Of a stretch of 64,000 bases of DNA, positions 24,619 through 34,259 are shown one piece after another. A program made the translations under genes and the position numbers. Position 1 is the stretch's first letter. The number at the start of each line of letters is the position of its first letter. Source of the DNA: Treponema sp. (lineage in GTDB: Bacteria; Spirochaetota; Spirochaetia; Treponematales; Breznakiellaceae); NCBI GenBank assembly GCA_009777735.1, contig WRLF01000009.1, forward strand, positions 52,304 through 116,303. The letters are read 5' to 3'. The notes beneath the pieces are model-generated. The model was given only the letters and a program-made list of their open reading frames with translations, had not been told where the DNA came from and made no database searches.

Positions 24619-25074
24619 ATGTTGAAAGTTTACTTAGAAACAACTGTTTTTAACCGTTTCCTTGAGAACAATCGTGAATATAATAAAGAAACGAAACAAA
24701 TTTTCGATAGAATATTACAAGATGAAATAGAAGCATATTCTTCAACATATGTAATTGAGGAAATCGACAAAGCACCTGAGCCAAAACGTACAGAAATGCT
24801 AAATCTTTTGAAAAAATATAAAATAACTGTTTTGGAAATTGATCAAAGGGCCTATGATCTATCAGAAACGTATATTGAATTAGGAATAATTCCCCAAAAA
24901 TTTAGAATTGACGGTATACATATTGCAATGGCAGCAATACATAACATGGATTGCATTGTTAGTTTAAATTTCCGCCATATTAATAAAATCAAAACAAAAA
25001 TGGCGACAGAAATAGTACATAGGATGAAAGAATATAACAATCCACTTATATGTACGCCAATGGAGGTTATATGA
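24619..25074 (+). CDS. PIN-domain (VapC-like) toxin
   Basis: A 151-residue PIN-domain protein: LKVYLETTVFNRFLENN at the active-site start (E7 stands where most PIN proteins have Asp), SSTYVIEEIDKAPE with the second acidic position, FRIDGIHIAMAAIHNMDCIV with the third, and SLNFRHINK near the end. PIN proteins are Mg-dependent ribonucleases. This subgroup (SxNFRHI) usually occurs with a small partner encoded beside it, as here. The gene and its surroundings (24420-25260) are visibly more A+T-rich than neighbouring genes, suggesting acquisition. No promoter could be fixed in 24420-24618. Confidence 0.8.
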   Translation: MLKVYLETTVFNRFLENNREYNKETKQIFDRILQDEIEAYSSTYVIEEIDKAPEPKRTEMLNLLKKYKITVLEIDQRAYDLSETYIELGIIPQKFRIDGIHIAMAAIHNMDCIVSLNFRHINKIKTKMATEIVHRMKEYNNPLICTPMEVI

Positions 25075-25253
25075 AAGATTTTGAAAATGAACTTGATGAG
25101 ATCAGAATAAAATTATATGAGGAAACAAGAGGTTTGGATACTAAAGAAATAATAAACAGTGTGAATTCACATGCTAGAAGTATTGCATATGAGTTTGGCA
25201 TTAATATAAAAAATACAATTAATGAAAAATATTTACAAACAGTAAATTTGTAA
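25071..25253 (+). CDS. Small partner (putative antitoxin) of the PIN protein
   Basis: A 60-residue, highly charged, helical protein: MKDFENELDEIRIKLYEETR, then NSVNSHARSIAYEFGINI. It overlaps the PIN gene by four bases (ATGA) and has a GGAGG ribosome-binding site inside it. Position, size and charge fit an antitoxin, but I do not see a DNA-binding motif, so the assignment rests on context. Confidence 0.6.
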   Translation: MKDFENELDEIRIKLYEETRGLDTKEIINSVNSHARSIAYEFGINIKNTINEKYLQTVNL

Positions 25254-25308
25254 ATATCTAAGGCAAATAAACATTGTTCCAAAATGGTTTTTACATCGCC
25301 TAACTGGA

Positions 25309-25369
25309 GATGTGCGACGTTTTAATGTCGTACATCGCATTGGTATCTGCTGTTTTAATGGCAGATACC
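25309..25369. terminator. Twin hairpins with near-identical loops between convergent genes
   Basis: Hairpin one pairs GATGTGCGAC (25309-25318) with GTCGTACATC (25327-25336). Hairpin two pairs GGTATCTGC (25342-25350) perfectly with GCAGATACC (25361-25369). Both loops contain GTTTTAAT. They lie between the plus-strand PIN module and the minus-strand uxaC, where a two-way transcription end is expected; there is no long T-run. Confidence 0.5.
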
Positions 25370-26811
25370 TATAAATTAAAGTACTGTTGCGCGTTTCTGA
25401 ACGAAATATCGCGAACCATACCACCCAGCAGATCAAAATCATTTGGAATCTCACCGTTTTCCGCCCATGACCCCAGTATATTACAGAGAATGCGGCGAAA
25501 ATATTCATGACGGGGATATGAAAGAAAGCTGCGGGAATCGGTGAGCATCCCGACAAAACGGGAAAGTAAACCGGTATTCCCCAGCAGCCGTAACTGCGTT
25601 TCCATCCCGTCGATATGATCGAGGAACCACCATCCTGAACCAAGTTGAATCTTGCCCGGCACATCACCCTGGAAGCAGCCCATGAGCGTAGCCATGGGGT
25701 ACATGTCCTTGAGATTAAGGCTGTAGAGAATCGTTTTGGGAAGCTTGCCCTGCGAAGACAAAAGATCCATAAACCGGGAAAGATTTTCCGCGATGGGATA
25801 GTCATGTACGGCATCGTAGCCCGTGTTGGGGCCAAGCGCGGCAAGAGCAGCGCTGTTATTGTCACGGATGGCAGCGGTGTGTATCTGCATAACCCAGCCG
25901 TTATCGGCGTAGTGTTTTCCAAGGATGTTAAGGAGAAATGTTTTCCATGAGTCGGCTTCCCGTACCGAAGGTTTAGTCCCGTTCAGCGCTTTGGAAAAAA
26001 TATCCTTAACTTCCTTCTCCCATAGACTGAAATTAATGTCTCCGGGACGGGCAGAACAGGAGTCGGCCAGGGTTGTTGCAAACGGGACATAATCAAGGCC
26101 GTGGTCGGAAATGCGGCAGCCCGTTTTGTGAAAGAAAGCAATGCGGGAGCTAATCGCAGATAACAGGCTGTCAAGGCTGTCAATGGATTTTCCGGCTGCA
26201 GTGCCGAGGCTTGCAATGTATTGCGGAAAATCAGCCTTTTCTATGTTAAGGATGCGATCAGGTCTGAACGACGGCACAACTTTTGTTTCGGTATTCGGTT
26301 GTGCTTTTTTATGCCATGCCAGATCGTCAATGGGATCATCGGTTGTTCCAACAGCATAGACATTGAATTTTTTAAAAATGCCAAATACCGAAAGTGAGGG
26401 GTCATCGGCTAACTGTTTGTTTGCTGCTTTCCATATCTCCGGGGCACTGTGCGAATTCAACGGTTCGTGTATGCCGAAATAGCGCCGGAGTTCAAGGTGA
26501 GTCCAGTGGTACAGGGGATTACCGATGAGCCGGGGAACAGTATCGGCCCAGGCAAGGAATTTGTCGTAAGGATCGGCATTGCCGGTTATCAATTGCTCAT
26601 TTACGCCGTTTGACCGCAAGGCGCGCCATTTATAGTGATCGCCGCCCAGCCATATTGATGCCAAATCGGGGAATCGGCGGTTTTCGGCAATTTCCTGCGG
26701 AACCAGGTGGCAGTGGTAGTCATGAATCGGCTCGGCTGCCGCAGCTTCATGGTAGAGCTTTTCTGCCGTACTGTTGCAAAGTAAAAAGTCTTTGTCCATA
26801 AATTGTTTCAT
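25369..26811 (-). CDS. uxaC: Glucuronate (uronate) isomerase
   Basis: A 480-residue protein of normal length for UxaC. EPIHDYHCHLVPQEIAENRR near residue 30 carries the first metal-binding histidines. IWLGGDHYKWRALRSNGVNE, WTHLELRRYFGI, TDDPIDDLAWH and the GSGWWFLDHIDGMETQLR block follow. The enzyme converts D-glucuronate to D-fructuronate and D-galacturonate to D-tagaturonate, the first step of hexuronate breakdown. The next step, fructuronate reductase, is encoded at 50339 rather than beside it. The ATG at 26811 has an AGGGAGA ribosome-binding site. It is divergent from rmuC. Confidence 0.95.
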   Translation of the reverse strand: MKQFMDKDFLLCNSTAEKLYHEAAAAEPIHDYHCHLVPQEIAENRRFPDLASIWLGGDHYKWRALRSNGVNEQLITGNADPYDKFLAWADTVPRLIGNPLYHWTHLELRRYFGIHEPLNSHSAPEIWKAANKQLADDPSLSVFGIFKKFNVYAVGTTDDPIDDLAWHKKAQPNTETKVVPSFRPDRILNIEKADFPQYIASLGTAAGKSIDSLDSLLSAISSRIAFFHKTGCRISDHGLDYVPFATTLADSCSARPGDINFSLWEKEVKDIFSKALNGTKPSVREADSWKTFLLNILGKHYADNGWVMQIHTAAIRDNNSAALAALGPNTGYDAVHDYPIAENLSRFMDLLSSQGKLPKTILYSLNLKDMYPMATLMGCFQGDVPGKIQLGSGWWFLDHIDGMETQLRLLGNTGLLSRFVGMLTDSRSFLSYPRHEYFRRILCNILGSWAENGEIPNDFDLLGGMVRDISFRNAQQYFNL

Positions 26812-26924
26812 GGTTATTTCTCCCTATACAATAGAGTACACAAAAAAAGCTATAATCGCAAGTATTCAGCATTATTGCCATGGTAACATGAACATGGTAG
26901 TATTTATTTATTAAGGAGGAAACA

Positions 26925-28313
26925 TTGGATTTTTTGGTGCCGGCGACTTTTGTTGTTGTGATCATCCAATGTGTGCTGGTTGCTGCGCTTTTATTGCGAA
27001 ACCGGCAAGTGTCACAGGATAATATAATTCAGAAACTCACGGATTACGATAAACGGCTTGACAGGTATGAAATGTATTTACGGGATGAATTTGGACGAAA
27101 CCGGGAAGAAGCAGGTAAATCCGCGAAAGATACAAGGGAAGAATTGTCCGCATCAATAACCGGTTTTACCGGGCTGATCGATAATAAAATGAAACATATG
27201 CAGGATTTTTTTGATGTTGGCCTGAAATTCAACCGGGAAGAATTAGCAAAATCAATGACGGCGTTTGAACAAAAATCAACAACAAAAATAGAAGCGCTGA
27301 CAAAAGATACAAAAGAAAGTTTAGAAAAAAACCGTGAAGTTGTAGAAAAAAAACTTGCCGATATTCAGCGGGATAACAGCGAAAAGCTCGAAAGAATGCG
27401 GCAAACGGTTGATGAAAAACTCCACGAAACACTGGAAAAACGCTTAAACGAATCGTTTCAACTGGTAAGCACCCAGTTAGAGTCAGTACAAAAAGGCCTT
27501 GGCGAAATGCAAAACCTCGCTTCGGGTGTCGGCGATTTAAAAAAAGTGTTAACCAATGTAAAAACACGGGGAAACCTGGGTGAAATCCAGCTTGGGGCGA
27601 TACTTGAACAGATATTGTCATACGAGCAGTTTGAAAAAAATGTTACCATAAAAGAAAGCTCCGGCGAACGGGTTGAGTATGTCATAAAACTGCCCAACAA
27701 GAGCGACAGGAACGAACCGCTGCTGCTGCCGGTTGATTCAAAATTCCCCAACGAAGATTATCTGCGGCTGCTGGATTCGTATGAGAACATCGGAAATCAT
27801 TCGCCAAAAGAAATCGACGCCGTTTCAAAGCAGTTTGAAAGTACGGTAAAAAAATGTGCAAAAGATATTCGTGATAAATATATTGATCCGCCCCGGACAA
27901 CGGATTTTGCTTTTATGTTTGTTCCTACTGAAGGATTGTTTGCGGAAATTGTACGGCGGACGGCGCTGTTTGAAACACTGCAAAGGGAGTATAAAATCAC
28001 CGTGGTCGGCCCCACAAACTTTGCAGCCGTGCTGAATAGCCTGCAAATGGGATTTCAAACGCTTGCTATCGAAAAAAGATCCAGCGAGGTGTGGAAAACA
28101 TTGGGTGCCGTTAAAACAGGATTCCGTAACTTTGGCGAAGCGTTAGCCGCAACAAAGAAAAAACTTGTTGCCGCTACGAATGAAATTGATAATGTGGAAT
28201 CAAAATCCCGCACGATAGAAAGAAAATTAAAATCTGTTGGAGAATTACCGGTACCGGAATCGGCCGCCCTCATTGGCGGATCAGATGCGGGCCCGGACGA
28301 TGATGAGGAATAA
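26925..28313 (+). CDS. rmuC: RmuC-family DNA recombination protein
   Basis: A 462-residue protein. It begins at a TTG (MDFLVPATFVVVIIQCVLVA), giving one N-terminal membrane anchor. A GGAGG sits eight bases before the TTG. A long coiled coil follows (about residues 30-190, repeated E-K-x-x-D patterns). The nuclease-like core has GNLGEIQLGAILEQIL and LPVDSKFPNEDYLRLL, the latter with the D-x-K of the PD-(D/E)xK fold. The C-terminus has WKTLGAVKTGFRNFGEALA. RmuC proteins limit inversions at short inverted repeats, which is notable in a region rich in them. Followed immediately by lysS. Confidence 0.92.
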   Translation: MDFLVPATFVVVIIQCVLVAALLLRNRQVSQDNIIQKLTDYDKRLDRYEMYLRDEFGRNREEAGKSAKDTREELSASITGFTGLIDNKMKHMQDFFDVGLKFNREELAKSMTAFEQKSTTKIEALTKDTKESLEKNREVVEKKLADIQRDNSEKLERMRQTVDEKLHETLEKRLNESFQLVSTQLESVQKGLGEMQNLASGVGDLKKVLTNVKTRGNLGEIQLGAILEQILSYEQFEKNVTIKESSGERVEYVIKLPNKSDRNEPLLLPVDSKFPNEDYLRLLDSYENIGNHSPKEIDAVSKQFESTVKKCAKDIRDKYIDPPRTTDFAFMFVPTEGLFAEIVRRTALFETLQREYKITVVGPTNFAAVLNSLQMGFQTLAIEKRSSEVWKTLGAVKTGFRNFGEALAATKKKLVAATNEIDNVESKSRTIERKLKSVGELPVPESAALIGGSDAGPDDDEE

Positions 28314-28317
28314 CACC

Positions 28318-29976
28318 ATGGATACCAGCAAGCAAAAAAAAGCGCAACAGGCTGATGCCAGTCAAACTGTCCACTGGGCTGATGAATATGCCCAAAAAGT
28401 TATTCGTGAAAAGGGTGATAAGGAAATCTACACTAGCGCTTCGGGGATTACGCCGTCAGGCACGGTGCATATCGGCAATTTCAGGGAAATTATTTCGGTA
28501 GAGCTGGTTGTCCGCGCCTTGCGGGATATGGGTAAAAAGGTACGTTTTATTTATTCGTGGGATGATTACGATGTGTTCCGTAAAGTTCCCAAAAATATGC
28601 CCAAACAGGACGAGCTGGAAAAGTATCTGCGCTTTCCCATCACCATGGTTCCCGACCCTTGGGAACGTGATTCCAGCTATGCCCGTCATCATGAAGTTGA
28701 TGTTGAAAACACCCTCCCTATTGTAGGAATTTTCCCCGAATATCTGTACCAGGCTGAACGCTACAGTTCATCACGTTATGCGCAAGGAATAAACCGCGCG
28801 CTGGAACATCGTGACATGCTGAAAAATATACTGGATAAATTCCGTGATAACGACCATAAAATCCAGGGTGAATGGTGGCCGGTAAGCGTATTTTGCAGCT
28901 TTTGCAACAAGGATGCAACGATTATAACCGGCTGGGACGGCGAATGGGTTGTGAGTTATCGCTGTAACGCCTGCGGTTTTTCTGAAGATGCAGACATACG
29001 TACAGCAAAGGGGATAAAGCTCAACTGGCGGGTAGACTGGCCCATGCGCTGGGAATATGAAAAAGTTGATTTTGAACCGGCAGGTAAGGATCACCACAGC
29101 CAGGGGGGAAGTTTTGACACAGCCCGCAATATCTGCAAAGAAGTGTACGGCTGGGATGCACCGGTCACTTTTCAGTACGATTTTATCGGCATTAAGGGTT
29201 CTGTAGGAAAAATATCCAGTTCATCGGGCGCTGTAGTTAGTTTGGGTGATGTACTCAGGGTATATACGCCGGAAGTAACACGTTACCTGTTTGCGGGAAC
29301 AAAGCCCAATTCAGAATTCACCATTTCTTTTGATCTGGACGTAATAAAAATTTACGAAGATTACGATAAAACCGAGCGTATTGCATGGAAGATGGAAGAA
29401 GCAAAGGACGAGAATACCTATCGCCGGGAACGGCGCATTTACGAACTTTCTCAGCCGGAAACCGATCCTGACGGAAAAACCCTGCCTCTGGAAAGCAGAA
29501 CGCCGCCGTTTCAAATGCCGTTCCGCCACTTTTGCAATTTGATTCAAATCGCAGATGGAGATGCGGACAAGGCAATTGCTGCGCTTCCTCCCGCGCCCGA
29601 CGGCCCCGCGCCGGATCAAATCCCTGCCTTGCACAGCAGGGCGCTCTGCGCCAAGTACTGGGTGGAGAACTGTGCCCTCGATGAATTCCGGTTTAAGCTG
29701 CGGTGCGCCGGGGAACGGGCAAGCTTACCCGATGCGGAAGTAACCGCTATCCGGCTTTTGCGTGACGAGGTTATTTCCTGCATTGAAACATTTACCGAAG
29801 ACAAGCCTTGTGCCGAAGCAGTGTACGGCATTGCTCAAAAAGCCGGTATCGACAGTAAGGCCATGTTCCGCGCCGCTTATCAAGCCCTTATCGGCAAAGA
29901 TCAGGGTCCCCGGCTGGCGAACTTCCTCCGTTCAATCGACAAACAGCGGCTGCTGGATATTCTGGCTGATTATTAA
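28318..29976 (+). CDS. lysS: Class I lysyl-tRNA synthetase
   Basis: A 552-residue class I enzyme. The HIGH-type motif is TPSGTVHIGN, and the KMSKS counterpart is KISSSSG within GSVGKISSSSGAVVSLGDVL. A zinc-like knuckle lies between (CSFCNKDATIITGW ... CNACGF). It charges tRNA-Lys. Most bacteria have the unrelated class II enzyme; the class I form is typical of archaea and of spirochaetes such as Borrelia and Treponema, which supports the assignment of the organism. I use the ATG at 28318, four bases after the rmuC stop. An in-frame ATG at 28237 lies inside rmuC and adds unrelated residues. Confidence 0.95.
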   Translation: MDTSKQKKAQQADASQTVHWADEYAQKVIREKGDKEIYTSASGITPSGTVHIGNFREIISVELVVRALRDMGKKVRFIYSWDDYDVFRKVPKNMPKQDELEKYLRFPITMVPDPWERDSSYARHHEVDVENTLPIVGIFPEYLYQAERYSSSRYAQGINRALEHRDMLKNILDKFRDNDHKIQGEWWPVSVFCSFCNKDATIITGWDGEWVVSYRCNACGFSEDADIRTAKGIKLNWRVDWPMRWEYEKVDFEPAGKDHHSQGGSFDTARNICKEVYGWDAPVTFQYDFIGIKGSVGKISSSSGAVVSLGDVLRVYTPEVTRYLFAGTKPNSEFTISFDLDVIKIYEDYDKTERIAWKMEEAKDENTYRRERRIYELSQPETDPDGKTLPLESRTPPFQMPFRHFCNLIQIADGDADKAIAALPPAPDGPAPDQIPALHSRALCAKYWVENCALDEFRFKLRCAGERASLPDAEVTAIRLLRDEVISCIETFTEDKPCAEAVYGIAQKAGIDSKAMFRAAYQALIGKDQGPRLANFLRSIDKQRLLDILADY

Positions 29977-30737
29977 TATCCATTTTCACTTACTTTGTGC
30001 AGCACTATCTTATTTTCCAGCAACTGGGTTTCAATATCCGCCGGGATACGTTCGTCAGTGAAAACTCCTGCAAGCTTTTCCAGTTGCACCGCTCCAATAA
30101 CCCCATGACGCTGGAATTTTTCAGAATCGGTCAAAACATAAATTTCCCGTGCATTTTCTGCAAGATCCATTATTGTCTGTGAACGTAAATGGTCCTTTCC
30201 GGTAAAACCATAACCCGGAATAAAACCGTCAGCTCCGACAAAAAATTTATCAGAAAAGAAAATTTCTCCGCATTTGCGGGTCATTGGTCCCACCACCACC
30301 TGTGTTTCACCCTGAAAATAGCCGCCAAGGAGTATTATCTGTGTTCGGGATGCATGGCGTATATAATTGGCGATAAAAACCGAATTGGTAATGATCGTTA
30401 CATCTTTTTGAGCGCTGGCAAGCTCTTCAGCGAGAAAAGCACAGCAGGATCCGGATTCTATCATCACCGTTTCACCTTCATCAACTATTGCCGCCGCAGC
30501 TTTTGCTATTCGCCGTTTTATATCATAGTTGAACGCCATTCTTTTGCCGACATCGTCCCATATATTAAGAGAAGCATAACCATGTTCCCGCCGGACCAGC
30601 CCGCGCTCTTCAAGGATGTCCAAATCCTTGCGAATCGTCACCTGAGATACTTCCATCAGCTCTGCAAGAATATTCACTTCTGCACGGCTGTGTTTTGATA
30701 ATACTTCCAATATTTTTGTGTGCCTGTGTGCCATCAT
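29973..30737 (-). CDS. DeoR-family transcriptional regulator
   Basis: A 254-residue repressor. The N-terminal DeoR helix-turn-helix is LAELMEVSQVTIRKDLDILE followed by RGLVRREHGYA. The sugar-phosphate sensing domain has ETVMIESGSCCAFLAEEL, TIITNSVFIANYI and FVGADGF. Such regulators respond to phosphorylated sugars. The start at 30737 is supported by AGGAG eight bases before an ATGATG pair; a longer frame exists but has no ribosome-binding site. It converges with lysS (stops overlap by four bases) and is divergent from gapA, so a role in gapA-pgk-tpiA control is possible but unproven. Confidence 0.85.
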   Translation of the reverse strand: MMAHRHTKILEVLSKHSRAEVNILAELMEVSQVTIRKDLDILEERGLVRREHGYASLNIWDDVGKRMAFNYDIKRRIAKAAAAIVDEGETVMIESGSCCAFLAEELASAQKDVTIITNSVFIANYIRHASRTQIILLGGYFQGETQVVVGPMTRKCGEIFFSDKFFVGADGFIPGYGFTGKDHLRSQTIMDLAENAREIYVLTDSEKFQRHGVIGAVQLEKLAGVFTDERIPADIETQLLENKIVLHKVSENGY

Positions 30738-30891
30738 CTTTTGTTCTCCTATAATCAACTCCGGATGTGTTTTTAAAGGCCCTTTTCTAAAAGATACAAA
30801 AATTACCAAATTAGTCAAGAATTATTTTCGTCTGAAAAGAAAGTATTAGGGATGTGTAAGGAATTATTTATCATATGTACCGTATGTACCG

Positions 30892-30918
30892 TTGACTAAC
30901 CCCCTCTTTTGCTATATC
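30892..30918 (+). promoter_or_regulatory. Probable gapA promoter with adjacent direct repeat
   Basis: TTGACT (30892-30897) and TATATC (30913-30918) are separated by 15 bases, a suboptimal spacing. Directly upstream is a tandem TATGTACCG repeated twice (about 30874-30892), which could be an operator. Confidence 0.4.
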
Positions 30919-30939
30919 CTTATAAAAATTACACTGTAA

Positions 30940-31953
<1,014 letters not shown>

Positions 31954-31960
31954 ATAGTGT

Positions 31961-32039
31961 AGGGATCAGGGATCAGGGACCGGGGATCAGGGAACGACAA
32001 TCCCCGTTCCCCGATCCCTAGTCCCCGATCCCTTTTTTT
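31961..32039 (+). repeat. G-rich dispersed repeat, hairpin copy with T-run, between gap and pgk
   Basis: A left arm of GGGATCAGGGACC-type units (31961-31996) faces a right arm of CCCGATCCC units (32001-32033), ending in seven T. It has the form of an intrinsic terminator or attenuator inside the gap-pgk-tpiA run. It is the only copy in this window that contains both orientations side by side. Related single-arm copies lie at 40279, 40373, 40511, 59588 and 60547. Confidence 0.85.
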
Positions 32040-32054
32040 AAGAGGAGTAAATGT

Positions 32055-33317
32055 ATGATTAAGACAGTAAAATCCGTTGACTTGAAAGGTAAACGGGTTA
32101 TCATGCGCGTGGACTTTAACGTGCCGATGAAGGACGGAGTGGTGCAGGATGATACCCGCATTGTGGCGGCCATGCCTACCATTCAGTATATTCTTGACCA
32201 GGGAGCAAAAACCCTGACACTGATGTCCCACCTGGGCGACCCATCCAAAGACGCGAAAAAAGCGAAAGAAAAAGCCGAAAAGGACGGCAAAACATTTGAC
32301 GAAGCGGCCCACATCAAAGGCAAACACCGCATGGCGCCCGTTGCCGCCTATTTGCAAAACAAGCTGGGTAAGCCGGTGATTTTCGCCGGTGAAGACGGCT
32401 GTTACGGCAAAAAGGCCTTTATCGATGGTCAGCCCGACGGCTCGGTCATTATGCTGGAAAACACCCGCTTCCACAAGGAAGAAACCGCCAAGGATGCTGC
32501 CGATCTTGACAAGCTGGCAAAAGAGCTTGCCACCTACGGTGATGTGTTTGTCAATGACGCCTTTGGCACGGCCCACCGCGACCATGCTTCTACCGCATCA
32601 ATCGCCAAATTTGTGCCGGTATCAGTAGCGGGTTTCCTCATGGAAAAAGAAGTTAACTACCTTGAGCCCATTGTTACCAATCCGCAAAAACCTCTGGTAG
32701 CGATTATCGGCGGAGCGAAGGTTTCTTCGAAAATTGCTGTACTGGAAAGTCTGCTCAAAAATTCCTCGGCGCTGATTATCGGCGGCGGTATGGCCTACAC
32801 ATTTTTCAAGGCTCAAGGGTATAAAATCGGGAAGTCCCTCGTTGAAGATGACCAGCTTGATACGGCGAAAAAAATTCTTGATGCGGCGAAAAGCGCCGGT
32901 GTTCAGATTGTTCTGCCTTTGGATCATGTAGCGGCAACAAGCTTTGACGCGAATGCTGTACCGGTACCCATAGACGAACTTGATCTTCCCGATACAATGC
33001 TGGGGCTGGACGTAGGCCCAAAAACACTCGCAAAATACAAGGAAGTCCTTGCAACGGCAAAAACCATTGTCTGGAACGGCCCGGTCGGTGTTTTTGAATT
33101 TGAATCATTTGCCAAAGGCACCGAAGAAGTTGCTAAACTCGTGGCTGAAGCCACCGGTAAAGGCTGCATCACCGTAGTCGGCGGCGGCGATTCCGTCGCG
33201 GCGGTCAACAAATTCGGCCTTGCCTCAAAAATGAGCCACGTAAGCACCGGCGGCGGCGCGTCCCTGGAACTGCTTGAAGGCAGAAAACTACCTGGCATTG
33301 AAGTGTGCAGGGGATAA
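32055..33317 (+). CDS. pgk: Phosphoglycerate kinase
   Basis: A 420-residue enzyme of normal length. VIMRVDFNVPMKDGVVQDDT is the classic N-terminal substrate loop. MSHLGDPSKD, FVNDAFGTAHRDHAS, PLVAIIGGAKVSSKIAVLES and VVGGGDSVAAVNKFG (nucleotide-binding, C-terminal) follow. It makes ATP from 1,3-bisphosphoglycerate. AGAGGAG precedes the ATG. A lysine-rich insert (about residues 73-95) after the GDPS motif is longer than in E. coli but is seen in other bacterial forms. Flanked by repeats on both sides. Confidence 0.97.
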   Translation: MIKTVKSVDLKGKRVIMRVDFNVPMKDGVVQDDTRIVAAMPTIQYILDQGAKTLTLMSHLGDPSKDAKKAKEKAEKDGKTFDEAAHIKGKHRMAPVAAYLQNKLGKPVIFAGEDGCYGKKAFIDGQPDGSVIMLENTRFHKEETAKDAADLDKLAKELATYGDVFVNDAFGTAHRDHASTASIAKFVPVSVAGFLMEKEVNYLEPIVTNPQKPLVAIIGGAKVSSKIAVLESLLKNSSALIIGGGMAYTFFKAQGYKIGKSLVEDDQLDTAKKILDAAKSAGVQIVLPLDHVAATSFDANAVPVPIDELDLPDTMLGLDVGPKTLAKYKEVLATAKTIVWNGPVGVFEFESFAKGTEEVAKLVAEATGKGCITVVGGGDSVAAVNKFGLASKMSHVSTGGGASLELLEGRKLPGIEVCRG

Positions 33318-33331
33318 TTTTAGGAAGAATA

Positions 33332-33414
33332 CTCACACAAAGGCACTAAGGCACAAAGATTTATACATTATTCAATACTTTGTGTCCTTTGTGAACTTCG
33401 TGCCTCTGTGTGAG
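33332..33414. repeat. Dispersed intergenic palindrome, copy 2, between pgk and tpiA
   Basis: CTCACACAAAGGCAC... (33332-33358) is inverted as ...GTGCCTCTGTGTGAG (33378-33414). It is a diverged copy of the element at 18593-18685. The tpiA ribosome-binding site starts six bases after it, so the hairpin forms in the pgk-tpiA transcript. Confidence 0.75.
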
Positions 33415-33432
33415 AAATATCGAGGAGAATTC

Positions 33433-34185
33433 ATGAGTAGACAATATTACATAGCCGGGAACTGGAAAATGCACATGACCCGTGCGGAATCGGCATCGCT
33501 TGCCAAAGCGATGGTAGAACAGCTTAAAGACGGAAAGCACAAATACCTGGTCGCGCCGTCTTTTACCGGCATTGAGACAGTGGGAGCCATTGTGAAAGGC
33601 ACAAACATCCGGCTGGGAGCACAGAATTGCGCGTCTGAGGAACAGGGAGCGCATACCGGCGAAGTATCGGTATTGCAGCTCAAAGACTTGGGAGTGCAGA
33701 CCATAATTTTGGGTCACAGCGAACGGCGGCATGTGTACAAGGAAGACGATGCGCTAATCAACAAAAAAGTCAAACTGGCCCTCAAACACGGCTTTGAAGT
33801 GATCCTCTGCATTGGCGAACTTTTGGAAGAGCGTGAAGCAGGCAAGGTAGAAGCAGTTTGTGAAACCCAAACCGTCAAGGGTCTGGAAGGAGTCACTGCG
33901 GCAGAGCTTGCCAATGTGGTTATCGCCTATGAGCCTGTCTGGGCAATCGGCACCGGCAAAACAGCCACACCGGAAGATGCTGACGCGGCACAGGCCTTTA
34001 CCCGGAAAGTAATTGCCAAACTGTATGGTCAGGATGCAGCGGAAAAAATCATCATTCAGTACGGCGGTTCAGTCAAGCCCGACAATGCCGCTCAGTTGAT
34101 GGCAAAAGAAAACATTGATGGTGCATTGGTTGGCGGCGCGTCTCTGAAACCTGAAAGCTTTATACCTATTGCGAAGTTTGCTTAA
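33433..34185 (+). CDS. tpiA: Triose-phosphate isomerase
   Basis: A 250-residue TIM-barrel enzyme: YIAGNWKMHMT (catalytic Lys), TIILGHSERRHVY (catalytic His), VVIAYEPVWAIGTGK (catalytic Glu), and IIIQYGGSVKPDNA with VGGASLKPESF at the phosphate site. It interconverts dihydroxyacetone phosphate and glyceraldehyde-3-phosphate. The ATG at 33433 has a GAGGAG ribosome-binding site. A longer frame from 33274 reads through the repeat and is not used. Last gene of the glycolytic run. Confidence 0.97.
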   Translation: MSRQYYIAGNWKMHMTRAESASLAKAMVEQLKDGKHKYLVAPSFTGIETVGAIVKGTNIRLGAQNCASEEQGAHTGEVSVLQLKDLGVQTIILGHSERRHVYKEDDALINKKVKLALKHGFEVILCIGELLEEREAGKVEAVCETQTVKGLEGVTAAELANVVIAYEPVWAIGTGKTATPEDADAAQAFTRKVIAKLYGQDAAEKIIIQYGGSVKPDNAAQLMAKENIDGALVGGASLKPESFIPIAKFA

Positions 34186-34207
34186 AATTACTTATACTGA
34201 GGGGTTA

Positions 34208-34244
34208 TTGACAATTAATATTGCGGTCAGTATAATAACCGCAA
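34208..34244 (+). promoter_or_regulatory. Perfect-consensus sigma-70 promoter with overlapping dyad operator
   Basis: TTGACA (34208-34213), exactly 17 bases, TATAAT (34231-34236): both hexamers are the ideal consensus. The -10 box lies inside a perfect 7-bp inverted repeat, TTGCGGT (34221-34227) and ACCGCAA (34238-34244), whose centre would be blocked by a bound repressor. It drives the 30-residue peptide at 34260 and perhaps secG. Confidence 0.8.
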
Positions 34245-34259
34245 GTAAGGATCATATCA

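Noticed and set aside
28237..28317. Upstream start for lysS within rmuC
   Set aside because: The added 27 residues are out-of-frame rmuC sequence and the ATG at 28318 follows the rmuC stop directly.
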